Assembly (NCBI GenBank): GCA_000729835.1
Contig: JFHB01000098.1
Span: forward strand, 45,217-109,216
Origin: Atkinsonella hypoxylon
Lineage: Eukaryota; Ascomycota; Sordariomycetes; Hypocreales; Clavicipitaceae
Reading direction: 5' to 3'
DNA: 64,000 nt
This document shows, one piece after another, positions 12,036 to 24,028 of this stretch. The notes under the pieces are model-generated. The model saw nothing but the letters and a program-made list of their open reading frames with translations, was not told the DNA's origin and made no database searches. The position numbers and the translations under genes were made by a program. Each line of letters starts with the position of its first letter. Positions within the stretch are counted from its first letter, which is position 1.

Positions 12036-14304
12036 ATGACTCACTCGCAACACGATAATCAAACATCTTTGCCCGTTATGCAGCGCTATCCGAATGAGGA
12101 GCCCTATGAGAGGGAACATCTGGACATGCCACCCGCATACGATGACACATCCAGAAGAGATGCCGGAAATGCTTATGACTATGGGTATTCTAACTCAGGA
12201 ACACCGTACTACGATAACGCTCCATCACGCCACCCTCAAGACTCCTATGATCCCAACAGAATGTATCAGCAACAATCATACCAGACACACGAACCTTACA
12301 TACAACACGATAGCACGTCTTCTGGCAGTTACGGTTATAACCATGCAGAAGCGGCTTCGCTTTCTCCCCCTCCTCAGCACGACTTTTCCGCCTATGATCG
12401 AAATGCCCACAGCCAACCATATGCCCAGCACGCCGCACAGAACAATGTCACTCCTGGAATGGACAACTTCAGCGAGCGCGCAACAGGCGGTATTGCCGAC
12501 ATTGCATACGGCGTCGCTAATCAAAATCCCTACGAAAGCGGGATAGGTGCTTTGAGAGATAGCACAGGCCAGCTGCCTCCTCCGCCGTCAAGAGCTCAGT
12601 ATCCCAGTTCTTTGAGTCCTGGATACCATAGCTCACAGGCTGGTGGATATGCTTCCGAAACTCTCTCCAGCCGTGGTCCTGGGCAGGATCAGCTGCCGGA
12701 ACAAGGCTCTCGTTCCAGCCTCAATCCATTTGGCACGCCGTCTGCTACGCATTCACTAGGCCGTAGTATGCGAAGCTCCCCTTCTGAATCATACGCAGAC
12801 GACTCTTATCAAGGAGTATCTGCTCTACACAGATATCATGACGCCAGCTTCGGTATGGTGAATCCCCACGAGATTGCCGACGATGGGGACGATGGTTTGC
12901 ATTACGGAAGACACAGCCAACGCAATTCATTGCTTAGCCTACCGCATGCAGATAGGGCACGGCCAGGAATTGGTGCCGCTGCAGATGGTTCTACGAGTGT
13001 CGCTGCGGCAGCTGCGGTAAGGGGTGCTCTCGGACTTGGTGGTAAGTTAACATGCAACAAGCAGCGGGCGGGCGCCCATTTCGTCTCGTACGGACAACTC
13101 TAAGAATGCGATATTAGGTTATAACCACGCTGATTCGAAAGCTGGTCGCGAAAAGCCCAGCAAATGGACATTGAGTAATAGTGGTCGCAGCAAGAAAAGG
13201 AAATGGGCCGTGATCATCCTCGTCTTCCTGGTTGTTGCTGGTACTATTATTGGCGGTGTTATTGGCAGTATGATTGCAGGTAACAAAAGATCGGGCGGTG
13301 GCGGCGAGTCAGCGGCAGATGATTTGAAAAAAAATGGCGATCTTGATATCAGCAGCTCAGAAATTAAGGCGCTCATGAATAACAAGGATCTTCATAAGGT
13401 TTTCCCAGGGATCGATTATACCCCTCTAAATACGCAGTATCCGGACTGCATACACAATCCGCCCTCGCAAAATAACGTCACCCGCGACGTTGCCGTTCTC
13501 AGTCAATTGACAAACAAGATTCGACTGTACGGTACCGACTGCAACCAGACACAAATGTTACTTCACGCTATTGATAGACTTCAGCTCAAGAATGAGGTCA
13601 AGGTTTGGCTGGGCGTGTGGCAGGACAACAATGCCACTACCAACGCAAGACAGTTAGCGCAGATGTGGGACATACTCGATCAACACGGCTCCGATCCTTT
13701 TGAAGGCATCATTGTTGCCAACGAGGTCCTTTTCCGTAAAGATATGACAGTCACGGAACTAGGGACGGTGCTAGATGGTGTGCGCAGCAATCTGACTAGC
13801 AAGGGAATCAAACTCCCCGTCGCATCATCAGACCTGGGTGACGATTGGACTGCAGCTCTTGCCGCGAAGAGCGACTACATCATGGCCAATATTCATCCAT
13901 TCTTTGCTGGAACAGCTGCAGATGTTGCTGCAGGCTGGACCTATAGCTTCTGGACCGATAGGGACAAGCAATTCTGGAAATCAGACTCCTCGAAAAATAT
14001 CATTTCCGAAACAGGGTGGCCCAGCGCTGGTGGCAAAAACTGCGGCCAGTCGCCAGTATGCACATCATCCACCCCCGGCGCGGTCGCCAGCGTCGATAAC
14101 ATGAATAAGTTCATGGCAGATTGGGTATGTCAAGCGCTTGCTAATGGCACCAATTACTTCTGGTTTGAAGCATTCGATGAGCCATGGAAGATTAAATTCA
14201 ATGAGCAGGGCAAGGACTGGGAGGACAAGTGGGGATTGATGGATGTGAACCGCAAACTCAAGCCAGGGGTCAAAATCCCCGACTGTGGCGGCAAGACTGT
14301 CTAA
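12036..14304 (+). CDS. btgC: Glucan endo-1,3-beta-glucosidase, GH17, BtgC type
   Basis: Two exons (12036-13041, 13118-14304) joined by a GTAAG..TTAG intron give about 730 residues. The first 375 residues are a hydrophilic Tyr/Gln/Ser/Pro-rich cytoplasmic tail. A transmembrane segment (KWAVIILVFLVVAGTIIGG) follows a KKRK basic stop near residue 385. The rest is a glycoside hydrolase 17 domain. The general acid/base glutamate lies in IVANEVLF and the nucleophile in ISETGWPSAG. This type II membrane layout is that of Aspergillus BtgC, which acts on cell-wall beta-1,3-glucan at the cell surface. Several NxT/NxS sites (for example NNVT, NNATT) suit an outward-facing domain. The start ATG begins the long tail; the in-frame ATG at 12078 is an alternative. 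Confidence 0.93.
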
Positions 14305-14902
14305 GATGATATCTGGTTGGCTTTAAAACCTCAAGCATTTCGATTTTAAAACTCCGAACCATCCTGCCGTCCTTTGACCGCTGAAAAAGATGCATGCTCA
14401 TCGCATACGATATCTTGATAAACACAATTCTGCTTTTCGTCACACGCAGGCAATTAAATTATATATCGAATTGCAGGTCTGCTGGATCTAGTTTTTTTTT
14501 TTTTTGTCTATTGAACAGGCGTTAAGGAACTTCAAGGGTGGGCAACTTTATTTATGAGCTTTTATCTTAGTTTCTCGAGGGATATATGGACTTGTTGCTT
14601 TTCTTTTCCTTTTCCCTTTTTTTTTTTTTTTTGTGTTCCATAGCTGACGTGAAGGTATATGAAGGCTTTTGTCACGATTAAAGAGTATGGAGCAGGTTGG
14701 ATGAGGGACGCAGCATGATGCATGGGTAGCGCAGAATAAAACAGGGTTTTACGTAATGGAAATTTAACGATCCGATAAGTTTGATCAAGTGCGGTTGGGT
14801 GTGCATTTGTGAACGACATTTGTCTTTTTGTCTATAATCGCTTGCTGTGACTCAGCTCGCTATTCTATTTGTTTCTACCATGTCTGTTCTGTTGCATTTT
14901 AG
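14305..14902. other. Convergent 3' regions with poly-T tracts
   Basis: The stretch lies between the 3' ends of the GH17 and SRR1 genes. It holds T-runs at 14492-14505 and 14616-14632 and no credible gene. Likely 3' untranslated regions of both neighbours. Confidence 0.6.
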
Positions 14903-16021
14903 TTATTGGTCGCACCGTTTAGAATCGTGACCTCTGCGCCGTTCATCTCCATCGCCCTTGACGGAATAATCGACACCATTCTTGTTTTCGTTTCCAGGGT
15001 CCTTGTTATCTTCAGTCGATTTCATGTTCTCCATCGTCGAGGCTTCCTTATTTGGTATTAGCCCTTTATCCACGGGTTTGCCATGTGCGTCCTTGGTCCC
15101 ATTCTGTTCTGCATTCTCATGATGGCTTTTCATCTGCTCCTTGCTTTCCAAACCACTAGCTCGCCAATACAAACACGTACTACTAAAAATGGGTCCATCC
15201 TGCGGGAATTGCCACTTTTGATACGTCTCAAACATTTTCCTTATCCCTTGTAAGTCGTCCATTGAGACCATAAGCCTATCAATTAGCATGTCGTTCTCAG
15301 GTCGCGGAGGGTATGAAACATACTGATCCCATGTATCCCAGCCTGTTCCGACAAACAATGCTGGTAATTCATTTGCGATAGCCTCTGCGTACAAAGGCCT
15401 GTACAGGTGTATCCCGTAGAGGAGCGTATCTTGAGTGATAGCTTTGGTGGCTAGCGGTGCATCTACCACCTTGTGTCCTTTCCTTGTGAGAAACGCAATG
15501 TCTGTGGATGTGAAGAGTGGTTCTTGAAAGATGCACTCTATTTGCGTGTTTCCAATGCTCTCTGGAGATTGTCAGTGACGCTTATGTCCTCGGCTTCGAG
15601 TGGTGAACTTACCGAGTTCTTGTACCATGGTTTCAAAAGCAAGGAGCTGCGTGTACGTCCTCCTCTTGGCTTCCCATGCGCCATCCGCGGGGTCGAATGT
15701 GCCTATACCCAGACAAATGGCTGTTTTGATGAGTGCAGATGAGCCAACATGGTCTCTAATGAGTCGCTTGATGGAATGGCAGCATGGTCTGGAGGGGAAA
15801 TCTTCACGTAGGCGGTGGTATTCGGATGTGATTTCTTGGAGAGAACGGTGAGGACCGGCACGTATCATAGCTGAAGCAGGAACATTTGGAGGCCGTTTTG
15901 AGCGTCGTCCCTTTCGATCTTTGACTAACGACCATTCTTCTGCGTCGTTGGTCTCGTGACACGAGGGCGACGACGAGAAGTGAGTGGTGTCTAATTGTGA
16001 CATGCCCAGCGGCTCCGTCAT
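14903..16021 (-). CDS. SRR1-like domain protein
   Basis: Two exons (15613-16021, 14903-15561) flank a 51-nt GTAAGT..CCAG intron and give about 355 residues. The SRR1-type core (about residues 55-250) includes CLGIGTFDPADGAWEAKRRTYTQLLAF, then CIFQEPLFTSTDIAFL, then ALFVGTGWDTWDQYV, matching the family pattern in which a short conserved signature precedes a Gly-rich loop. The last 100 residues are charged and low in complexity (Lys, Asn, Asp, Glu). SRR1 proteins are linked to light/clock signalling in plants and to haem-related regulation in yeast, but the molecular activity in filamentous fungi is unclear. The family call is good and the function inferred only broadly. Confidence 0.82.
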
Positions 16022-17665
16022 TTTGACACAGTGAGAAGCTGGCGCGGCAATTCTTTCTACTCTGTGTTATAGATGGATATTTTCTTTAATTTAAAAAGAA
16101 ATCATGGATTGGATGCACCGTATTTTGTAGCTCTGGTTGCTCGATAACAAATTCAGATATGTTCAACCCATAACAGTGGAGAATTTTGAAAGTGGATGAG
16201 AATGGTACAGGGTAGGGTACGGTTCCAAGTTGGACTGGGCGAAATGACATTAAAGCCTACCCAGGTACTATGCTCATGGAATGTCTTGGACTTTCTTGTT
16301 CCAGTCTAAGACTCGTCTCCAGATGGAAGGAACAACTAGAATATGTACAGGTTGTGGTGTAGTACCTAGAGCTTAGTAGGCAACCCACTGCTGAACCAGC
16401 CCAGTTGACTATAATTGGCTGAAGGAATTGAACATGGTCCCTCCCAACGCGCGCTCTTATCTGATAAGAAAGGCAGGTACCTTGTACCAGAGCAAGTCCC
16501 TTAGCAGAGTCAGGGTGGTGACGGAAAAGCACTCTGCCAGCCGCTTACCTACATTGCATTAACCAGCGGCAGCCGCCACGATAAGACAACACCTTTAGTA
16601 TTACGAAAAGTGCTCATCCCAATTTTCCATAATACGTGAAGCTAAACAGTATCCTTTACATACGTTTTTGTGTGTGGATGTATGACCTCTGTTTTAGGAC
16701 CTAATAGTTGCTGCTGTGTAGCAGTTACCTGCAGGTAATCAAAACATTGTTTACAGAGTACGTACCAGAGTACGTACCAGAGTACCGCACGGAGTACTCC
16801 ATCTCGGCATGCCAGACCCCATTGGCCCCAGCTTAAACAAGACTCCACCCCACTGGCTCACCCGGGCGCTTAACTGTCACCCAGTCAGCCAATCAGCGTG
16901 CACAACAGGCCACTGCCGTCTTGTCCATCCAAGCACGCAGCTGCAAACGCCAGGCCAGCAGAGCTGATTGGACCAGGGGCAGGTCGGCGTAGTTATGATT
17001 CGCTTCTTAGTCTTCTCCATCCAGGATCTCACCAGGCCATTGCATTTTCACTGTCCATTTGCTCCTCATTTGCCCAGCCCTCGTGGTGCTGCATGTACAA
17101 CTGTACAACCACGGAGGAAAAGAATGAAGTGGCCGCTCTAGCACTTTTGCTGCGATTTCTCCCATGCTTGCCCGTTAGCCGGCCTTATCCCAATAGTGCT
17201 CCCGCTTGAACACACATCCCATGCATGCATACAATGAGCGTCTAAATGGTCGTGCCGGGGGTCCGAGAAGACTGCACTCCGTACGGAGTACTTGTCTGCT
17301 GATCTTGAGATCAGGCTCTTTATATACTACCTTGACCCCGACCTCTTTCTCCGCCACCCCTCCGTCTTCGATGTTGACGCTTTTCTTCTTTCTTTTCGTG
17401 TGAAATTCGCAGTTGCTCAGCTCCCTCGTTGGCTTTACGTACAGTTGATTATTCGTGGTAGCTAGGCTGGTCCAAGGCTACGAGACGGGTTTTCTTAATA
17501 TCGATCCGCTCAAACACTACCGCGCTACTCGACTAAGCATTCCGAGATTCCCTTGTGATTGAGACCGAAGAGTAAACCGGCCTAACGCCAAGACTTTTCG
17601 AGGGTCGAGGTTCTTTTCGTTGTTTTTCTCTGCACCCATTCCCCCAAATTAAGATATATTCCACC
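16022..17665. promoter_or_regulatory. Divergent intergenic region between the SRR1 and BIM1-like genes
   Basis: Both neighbours are transcribed away from this 1.6 kb, so it should hold both promoters. It contains several TACTCCGTA-type words, including a perfect palindrome ACTCCGTACGGAGT at 17276-17289 and a cluster of GAGTACGTACCA words at 16757-16795. A TTTATATACT stretch at about 17319 is a possible TATA element for the forward gene. A pyrimidine-rich tract (17335-17400) could be its leader. No coding sequence was recognised. Confidence 0.45.
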
Positions 17666-18550
17666 ATGTTCATTATTGTCCTCGCGCTCGCTTTGGCGGC
17701 TTTCACATCCGCCCACTCAGTCCTCGTATATCCCGGCACGAGGGGCAATAATCTCATCACGAATGATACGTTCCCATATGGCATGCAGTGGATGTATCCA
17801 TGTACGTGTTCTTGTTACTGGCTCTGTGGCGATATTGTCTGAGCCATTTGCTTCTGATGTACCTTCTCGTCGCTAACCTGTTTGAACAAAAAGGCGGAGG
17901 ACTGGGAACCTCTAGGAACCGCACATACTGGCCGACGACTGGCGGTGCTTTGGCCTTCCAGCCAGGTTGGTTTAGAGGCCACTCGCTTGCCGTCATCTAC
18001 GTCAACCTTGGCTTCGGCACTGATGGGCCCGATAACGGCCCTCAAAACATGTCCAACCCCATGGTGCACCCTTTCACAATCCAGGGACCATCGAATAACC
18101 CATATCCGGGCACTGTTTGCTTGCCGCAAATACCACTCCCTGTGAACGCGACTGTCAAGGCCGGCGACTTGGCGACTATCCAGCTCGTTGAGCTGGCGCA
18201 ACACGGCGCTGCCTTGTTTACAGTATGTTATTCCCCTCGTCGCGAATTCAGAAATATCAACGGTGGATCAAATAGGAAATATTTCCAATTGCTTAAATAT
18301 AGGAGAAGCACTAACGCATCAATAGTGCGTCGACATCATCTTCGCTGAACCGGGGGACCCCAAGATCGGCCTCGTCAACGAAACAAACTGCTTCAATTCA
18401 ACGGACATTGGCTTCGCAGATATGTACACCATCTCCATCAAGAACTCAGGTAGTGATGTCTATATCCAAAATGCAGCCAGCTCCCTCCGGGCCATCAGCT
18501 GGATGGCATTGACGCCACTCCTCGTGGCCAGCATATTGGCCATGTTTTAA
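17666..18550 (+). CDS. BIM1/X325-type copper-binding GPI protein (LPMO-like fold)
   Basis: Three exons (17666-17801, 17894-18222, 18326-18550) give 229 residues. The N-terminal signal peptide ends ...FTSA, leaving His as the first mature residue (HSVLVYPG), as required for the copper histidine brace of LPMO-like proteins. Conserved features of the family follow: WMYPCGG, TYWPTTGG, the block NPMVHPFTIQGP, paired cysteines (TVCLPQ, CVDIIF, NETNCF) and several N-glycosylation sites. A hydrophobic C-terminus (ALTPLLVASILAMF) after a small-residue patch (NAASS) fits GPI anchoring. Relatives bind copper at the cell surface, and BIM1 of Cryptococcus aids copper uptake; no polysaccharide cleavage is expected. 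Confidence 0.9.
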
Positions 18551-18910
18551 GGCCGAATTTAAGACTAGGGTAGAGAGGGAGTGAGATAAATAATCAGGAT
18601 GACAAGCTGATGTCTTTTTTTTCCAAGTTGGCGTTGATATTCAATGTGTTATCTATCCTTGACTTGGATATGGACATGCAATGAGCCACATGTGCTCTGG
18701 AGTCGGGTGTAAGACGGTAAACATATTAGCATTTAATTTGATATGGCATTCATCGAATTTGAAGAAGGTCCCTGAGTTCAATGCGTCCTTGAACGAGCCT
18801 CGTCTGAGGCGGCCATTGAAACGTGACTCGGCTGCTTATGCTTGTGCTTGTGGGCCGGATATGGATGTCTATTCATCAGCTTAATGGTCTATGAGAAGGG
18901 CAAAAGACGA
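18551..18910. other. Convergent 3' intergenic region
   Basis: No gene is present. The stretch carries the 3' ends of the BIM1-like and Doa1-like transcripts. A T-run sits at about 18615. Confidence 0.5.
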
Positions 18911-21378
18911 TTAAATCAAGGCAAGGCACTCGTTCGATACTGAAATGACCCTGTCTTCCACACCACGAGTTTGAGCCAAACGAACCGAGGCAGCCACATC
19001 CAGTCCGCTAGCTACCTCCTTCGACGACGCCAGCAATGTACCCAAAGCAACCAAGCCTCGATACAAGACTTCCGAGTCAGATTGTTCAGCGAGCGCTTTT
19101 ATTAACAAAACAACCAGTCGTCGCCGCTGATCCATTGTCAATAATTTCTCCTTGTTGGCCAGGACAGAAAGATTCAGTGTTAATGTGGTCACGGCAATCA
19201 TCACATTGCGATTATGCTTCCCGATGGCATCCCCACCCCTAGCACCCACAACACGCTCGATGTATTCGATGACATTATTGGCTTGAGCGTTAATTAAGCT
19301 TCGACCATCGACAGTAGTGAATAAGTTCACAACGGTCCGCATACCCATCATCACGGCGTTTTCATTTGGCGGAGTATCCAATGGAATGGAGCATTTGATG
19401 GCTAGGTCTAGAGCTGACCCATTCTGTAAGTCTGAAAATTGAGCTACCGATGGAAATCTCGCAATACAGCGCAGCAAATCCAAGGCGGCGAGACGATCTC
19501 CGTAAGGCCAAGCTGTTACCATTCTGACGATAAGTTGTAACGACTTAACCGGGATTGGTCGAGAATTGTCAAGCGCCTGACGAAGAGAGTGTAGTACTGC
19601 TTCTTCACCAGGATTTAGCGCTGCGTCCTTGCAGCCAGATGAGATAAGGGTTTTGTTGACGTTTACTAATTTAGTAAAAATGGCTAAAGAGAAATGAACA
19701 GTTAGTGCTTGCAACAAGTTCCGTGAATTTCAAGATACACGAAAGAACTAGCGATAAACGATGAATGTACCTTCGTATTTGGCAGCTGAAATATTCAGAT
19801 ATTCCTGCTGCGGCAAGACCTTTGCCTGAGAAGATTCCGGTTGTCCTGGACGGTACCGCGATTCTGAACCAAAGGGATCTGGACCTGAAGTGTCCGTTTG
19901 GCCAAGAGTCGCACCTTTCGTATTCTGAGTAATAAAATTGGCCACATTGTCCAAATAGCTCAGTGGTAGCTCATTATCATTAAGAAACTTCGTAGCTCTT
20001 TCATATGGATTTTCGGACAAGTTGTACGGTAGCTTTAGAGGTGGCTTGCCATCTTCGATGTCGACGTCGAATACATAATCATAAGACTTGCCGTTGTACT
20101 CAACCTTTCGACCTGTGCTACCTGCCGCATCAACGACTGTCCCTACGTTGATCCACTGCTGCTGGCTCATGGACCATGTGTGGGCTGTGATGTTGCCATT
20201 TTCCTCTTTAATCATTTGCACCTGCCCTTCCTTGGTGCCAGATTTGATTGTGAGAAACTCTGGACCCGGAAGTTTCTCCTTGTTAATGGCACCTAGCTGT
20301 TGCTGAGGTATAGCAGAAGATTTGACGGCTGAATCAAATTCGGCCAGAGTCTCCCTATCAGCTATTTGCTGGGGCCGCCGAGTAAAAACCCGTGCAACTC
20401 CGTCACTAGCACCGGTGACGATGTCCCCTGTAACGGGATTGGCAGCCACTGTCCACACAGAGATAGCTGGATGTGTAATAGTTTGGACGCAATCGGTGCC
20501 TTTCCATATGCGAACAGTGCGATCTTCTCCTGCACTAACCAGCTCGCCGGATGGAAGACTGGTCAAACAGTATACAAAGCTATCATGGCCGTGTAATTCA
20601 GCGATTTGTCGGCCATCCAGCTTCCAGAGTCGGATTGTTCCGTCGTTACTCGCGCTCGCAATGTCGGCACCACTGGAGTGATTTTCCGGGACTTTACATA
20701 AACCACGAACCACATCTGATGTATATATTGTAGATATAGGCTCGAGCTCACCAGTAGACGATTTGCTGAGGTCGAATATGCGTATATTCTTATCAGCACA
20801 TCCTGTTACTACTGTTTTGCCGTCGAGCGCTACAACGCTCCAGACTGCTCTGTCTTCATGGCCAACTAGCATCAAGGCAGTTTCCCATTTCTGCAGATTC
20901 CATATACGGGCCTGACCATCCCAACCGCCTGATATCAGATATGTACCATCGGGAGCCACGTCCAGAGCGCAGACGTTGTGAGCGTGGCCGATTAGCAATC
21001 GCTCGGCGTGGTCGGTAGAAGACGCATTCGGAGACTTGACCTCGATTATCGTATCCTTGCCACCAGAAACGACGAGGCCGTTAGGAAATTGATTAGACAC
21101 TGGAACAAACGCAAGAGAATTGACGTATTCAGAGCCACGGCTAATCAATGTGCCTTCGAAAGACGGAGGTGTTTGAGCCCTCCGGGTCCATTTGCGAACG
21201 GTGCAGTCTCTCGAGGCGGAAACAACCACGTCAGGCGATGCGAAAGCAACAGCTCTCACCTAGACATCAGCTGTCAACAAGCTTTTCGGTCCAAATCATT
21301 CTAATCACAGTCGACTGGAGGACGTACATCTGCTTCGTGGCCCAAGAGCTGTGCCGACAGCTTGAAGTCGACCGTCAT
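18911..21378 (-). CDS. DOA1: WD40-PFU-PUL protein, Doa1/Ufd3 (PLAA) orthologue
   Basis: Three exons (21328-21378, 19771-21259, 18911-19683) join in frame to about 770 residues, the usual length for Doa1. The first exon encodes MTVDFKLSAQLLGHEAD and the second opens with VRAVAFASPDVVV. Seven WD40 repeats follow to about residue 305, with repeated DGT/SGG...RIW ends. The PFU domain (about 350-450) has the typical YDYVFDVDIEDGKPPLKLPYN core. The alpha-solenoid PUL domain fills the C-terminus. Doa1 binds ubiquitin and the Cdc48/p97 C-terminus and supports ubiquitin homeostasis, ribophagy and sorting to the vacuole. The two introns are ordinary (68 and 87 nt). This is a conserved housekeeping gene. 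Confidence 0.95.
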
Positions 21379-21840
21379 CTTGGTCGGTGTGCCCTAAGTT
21401 GAGGATTGCAAATGTCAAGTCGTGATGACTCCAAGTTCGAGAGAATTTCTGGAAATGTAACAGTGCTGCGTGGAAATTTCCAGAAAAACAAAGAGCAAAA
21501 TCTGCACGGCATGCAATGGAGACCAAAGCTGCGCGCGATGTATTGTTTAGTAACGTTGACGTGGTTACTGGAGGAGACCTACAAAATGGGAGCGCGCAAC
21601 TGTGAGGTCGCTGGCCTGCAAAGCGATGGAAATGTAGACGACAGCGTGACACTTGGCATCCTCATAGAGCCTTTAAGTTATGGCGGAGCCGATAGTCTTG
21701 TGTTGGTATTATGGTGGTGATTCGTGCCGAGGCATGAATGGACGTTGATGGAAGCAGGAAGAGCTTGTCGTAGGACGTGTTGGTGGAGCACGACTTCTGC
21801 TTTGGCAATAATTTATTCCATAGAGGGGCAGATGACTGTA
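21379..21840. promoter_or_regulatory. Upstream region of the Doa1 gene
   Basis: The stretch between the Doa1 start and the miniature element should hold the Doa1 promoter and leader. Reading frames on either strand here look like chance openings; none shows a domain. No specific site recognised. Confidence 0.4.
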
Positions 21841-22190
21841 TAAGGGGGTTCCAGTAAATCTCAGGTCCAGCGTATGTGTAGATTGGTCCAGAGTGGAGCC
21901 AAAAAGGGTGTATTTTTTGCAGGCAGTGAAGCTTGTAGCATATGCCTTGTATATACTAGGTATATGCAGAATGAACAGTGTATTAGTGCGAATTAACATT
22001 TTTATATTTAGTGGTATAGTGCACTAATATCTAGTAGTATAGTGCTATAGAAATGCACTCTAGATCTCTTGCTTAGAAATTAATACTGTATGCCCAGCAT
22101 ATGCCATTCTGCCTAAATCTACACCCGCTCTGGCTCCACTCTGGACCAATCTACACATACGCTGGACCTGAGATTTACTGTACACCCCTG
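21841..22190. mobile_element. TA-flanked miniature inverted-repeat element (350 bp, Tc1/mariner-Fot1 style)
   Basis: Long inverted repeats form the ends: 21841-21916 and 22113-22190. They share CAGTAAATCTCAGGTCCAGC, and the match continues through ATTGGTCCAGAGTGGAGCC. The outermost 10-12 bases have diverged. TA dinucleotides abut both ends (21839-21840, 22191-22192), the target duplication of the Tc1/mariner superfamily. The interior is very AT-rich and has no transposase, so it is non-autonomous. It sits between the divergent Doa1 and STRAP-like genes, within 600 bp of both starts. Confidence 0.85.
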
Positions 22191-22796
22191 TATGAGGTAT
22201 TCTCTAACAACGAAGGTGGGGTAGTTCTTTCATAAGGACTTTACTGGCAGTGTTTTGCACACCGCCCGCACAGGCTTGTCACGCACACGCCTCGGTTTTC
22301 TGCCGTGGTTCACGCTTTTATCATGTCCCCCGCCTCTGAACCTGCAATCTTCTAAACTTCCCAATTCCTTGAACACCACGGCTGCTCGCCACAGCTACCT
22401 ATTCAAACAGCGCTGGCTGTTGAGCACCAATAGGGACTCCAACCCTTACGCTCCTTTCTTTCAAGGCTGTTGGCGTCGGAACAGTCTCGCGATTCCTTTA
22501 GCTAGTTATTGTGGAGGAAATACCCTGCTTCTTGCATCTCCCGTTCGTTTAGGACTTGCCTATTTCAATACAAAGCCACTGCTACGACTTAACGATTGAA
22601 AGAAAAACCAAGAATTGCGAGGGTTCTCTCGGATCAAAAAAGGACTACCTCCCCAATAGGCCACCGTCCGCTTTTCGGAACGGTTCTAGACCGGCTCTAG
22701 TACGAAACGATTTCGGTTTGCAGATTGCAACCCAGACCGTTGATAATCAAGCGGGTGATTTTGCGATCCTAAGATATAAAAACTTCATAAGATACC
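22191..22796 (+). promoter_or_regulatory. Upstream region of the STRAP-like gene
   Basis: A 600-bp stretch with C/T-rich segments (22300-22500), as in fungal promoter-leader DNA. No gene or specific motif is evident. Confidence 0.4.
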
Positions 22797-24028
22797 ATGG
22801 CTTCTGATTCCCTTCGGCAATATGTCCCGTTGACCTGCCATGGCCATTCTCGGCCTGTGCCGCATATGAGTTTCTCTCACCTGGAAAAAGAAGAAACGTA
22901 CTACATGATTTCCGCCTGTAAAGGTTTGTAGTCAGCATTATCTTCCTTCAACCATTATTCGACACTGTGGCGTGACTCATCCTTGTCACAGATGGAAATC
23001 CAATGCTTCGAGATGGCGTGACTGGTGATTGGTGAGTCAGAGGAGCCGTAACAGGGTTCTTAAATGTTTATATTCGTACCATGCTGATGGCTGGCCAGGA
23101 TCGGAACTTTCATTGGTCATAAGGGGGCGGTTTGGCAGGCAAGACTCAGCCCTGATGCTTCGAATGCTGCCACCGCATCAGCTGATTTCACAGCGCGAGT
23201 ATCTTCCTCCGGAGCTTCGTATAAGTTGTGTTGCTAACTACAACTTTTAGTAAAATTTGGGATACCCACACCGGTGAACTGCTTTACAGCTTGCAGCACG
23301 ACCATATTGTTCGGGCCGTTGCCTACCCACCAGATAATTCGGATCTCGTTGCCACTGGAGGCATGGAGAAAAAGCTGCGTGTTTTCGACCTTGCCGAGCT
23401 TGCCAACTCTTACCCCGGGACCCCAACCACGATACCGGCTGCGGCTGGCTTTGAAATTGGCGAAGGAGTGCATATTAGCTCGATCAAATTTATTTGCTGG
23501 ACACGGGATCCGAACATAGTTGTCACCGCCTCCGATAAAACCATCCGCTGGCTTGATCTGCCAAGCAGGGCATGCATAAAGCACGAAGTCCTCGACGGTG
23601 AGATAAAGTCGTGTGAAGTGATCTCTGTGGCACCAGACTTGGCTTCTCCGACCGATATTGGCGGAGGCAAACCTGTCTTGGCAGTATCTGCGGGAAAGAC
23701 CGCCTATTTCTGGGGTGGCGACCAGGCCATGGACGAGTTGAAGCGTATCTCACTACCCTACTCTATCGCAAGTGTGGGGCTTGATATTAAAGGTCGCAAA
23801 CTGGTTGTCGGAGAAGAGCCTGGAACTTGGGCTAAAGTGATCCGCTATGATGACGAGGTCGAAATTGATACACACAAAGGTCATCATGGCCCAATCTGGT
23901 CAATCGCATTCTCACCTGACGGCAAGCTATATGCTACTGCCTCAGAGGATGGCACAATAAAGATGTGGAAGAATTGTGATGGTTACTATGGCTTATGGCG
24001 TGGTGGCGCCGACCGATCTGCAGATTAG
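22797..24028 (+). CDS. STRAP/unrip-like WD40 repeat protein
   Basis: Four exons (22797-22923, 22992-23031, 23099-23194, 23251-24028) give 346 residues, close to the 350 of STRAP. The start reads MASDSLRQYVPLTCHGHSRPV and is followed by FSHLEKEETYYMISACKDGNPMLRDG, a well conserved STRAP opening. WD repeats end in KIWDTHTGE, RVFDLAEL, RWLDL, AYFWGG and KMWKN. STRAP family members scaffold SMN/Gemin complexes, receptor signalling and mRNA-binding assemblies in animals; the fungal role is less defined. The third intron (23195-23250) appears to use a GC donor (GCGAGT) with a normal branch site and TTTTAG acceptor. The eIF3i family is related but usually lacks this N-terminal signature. Confidence 0.92.
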
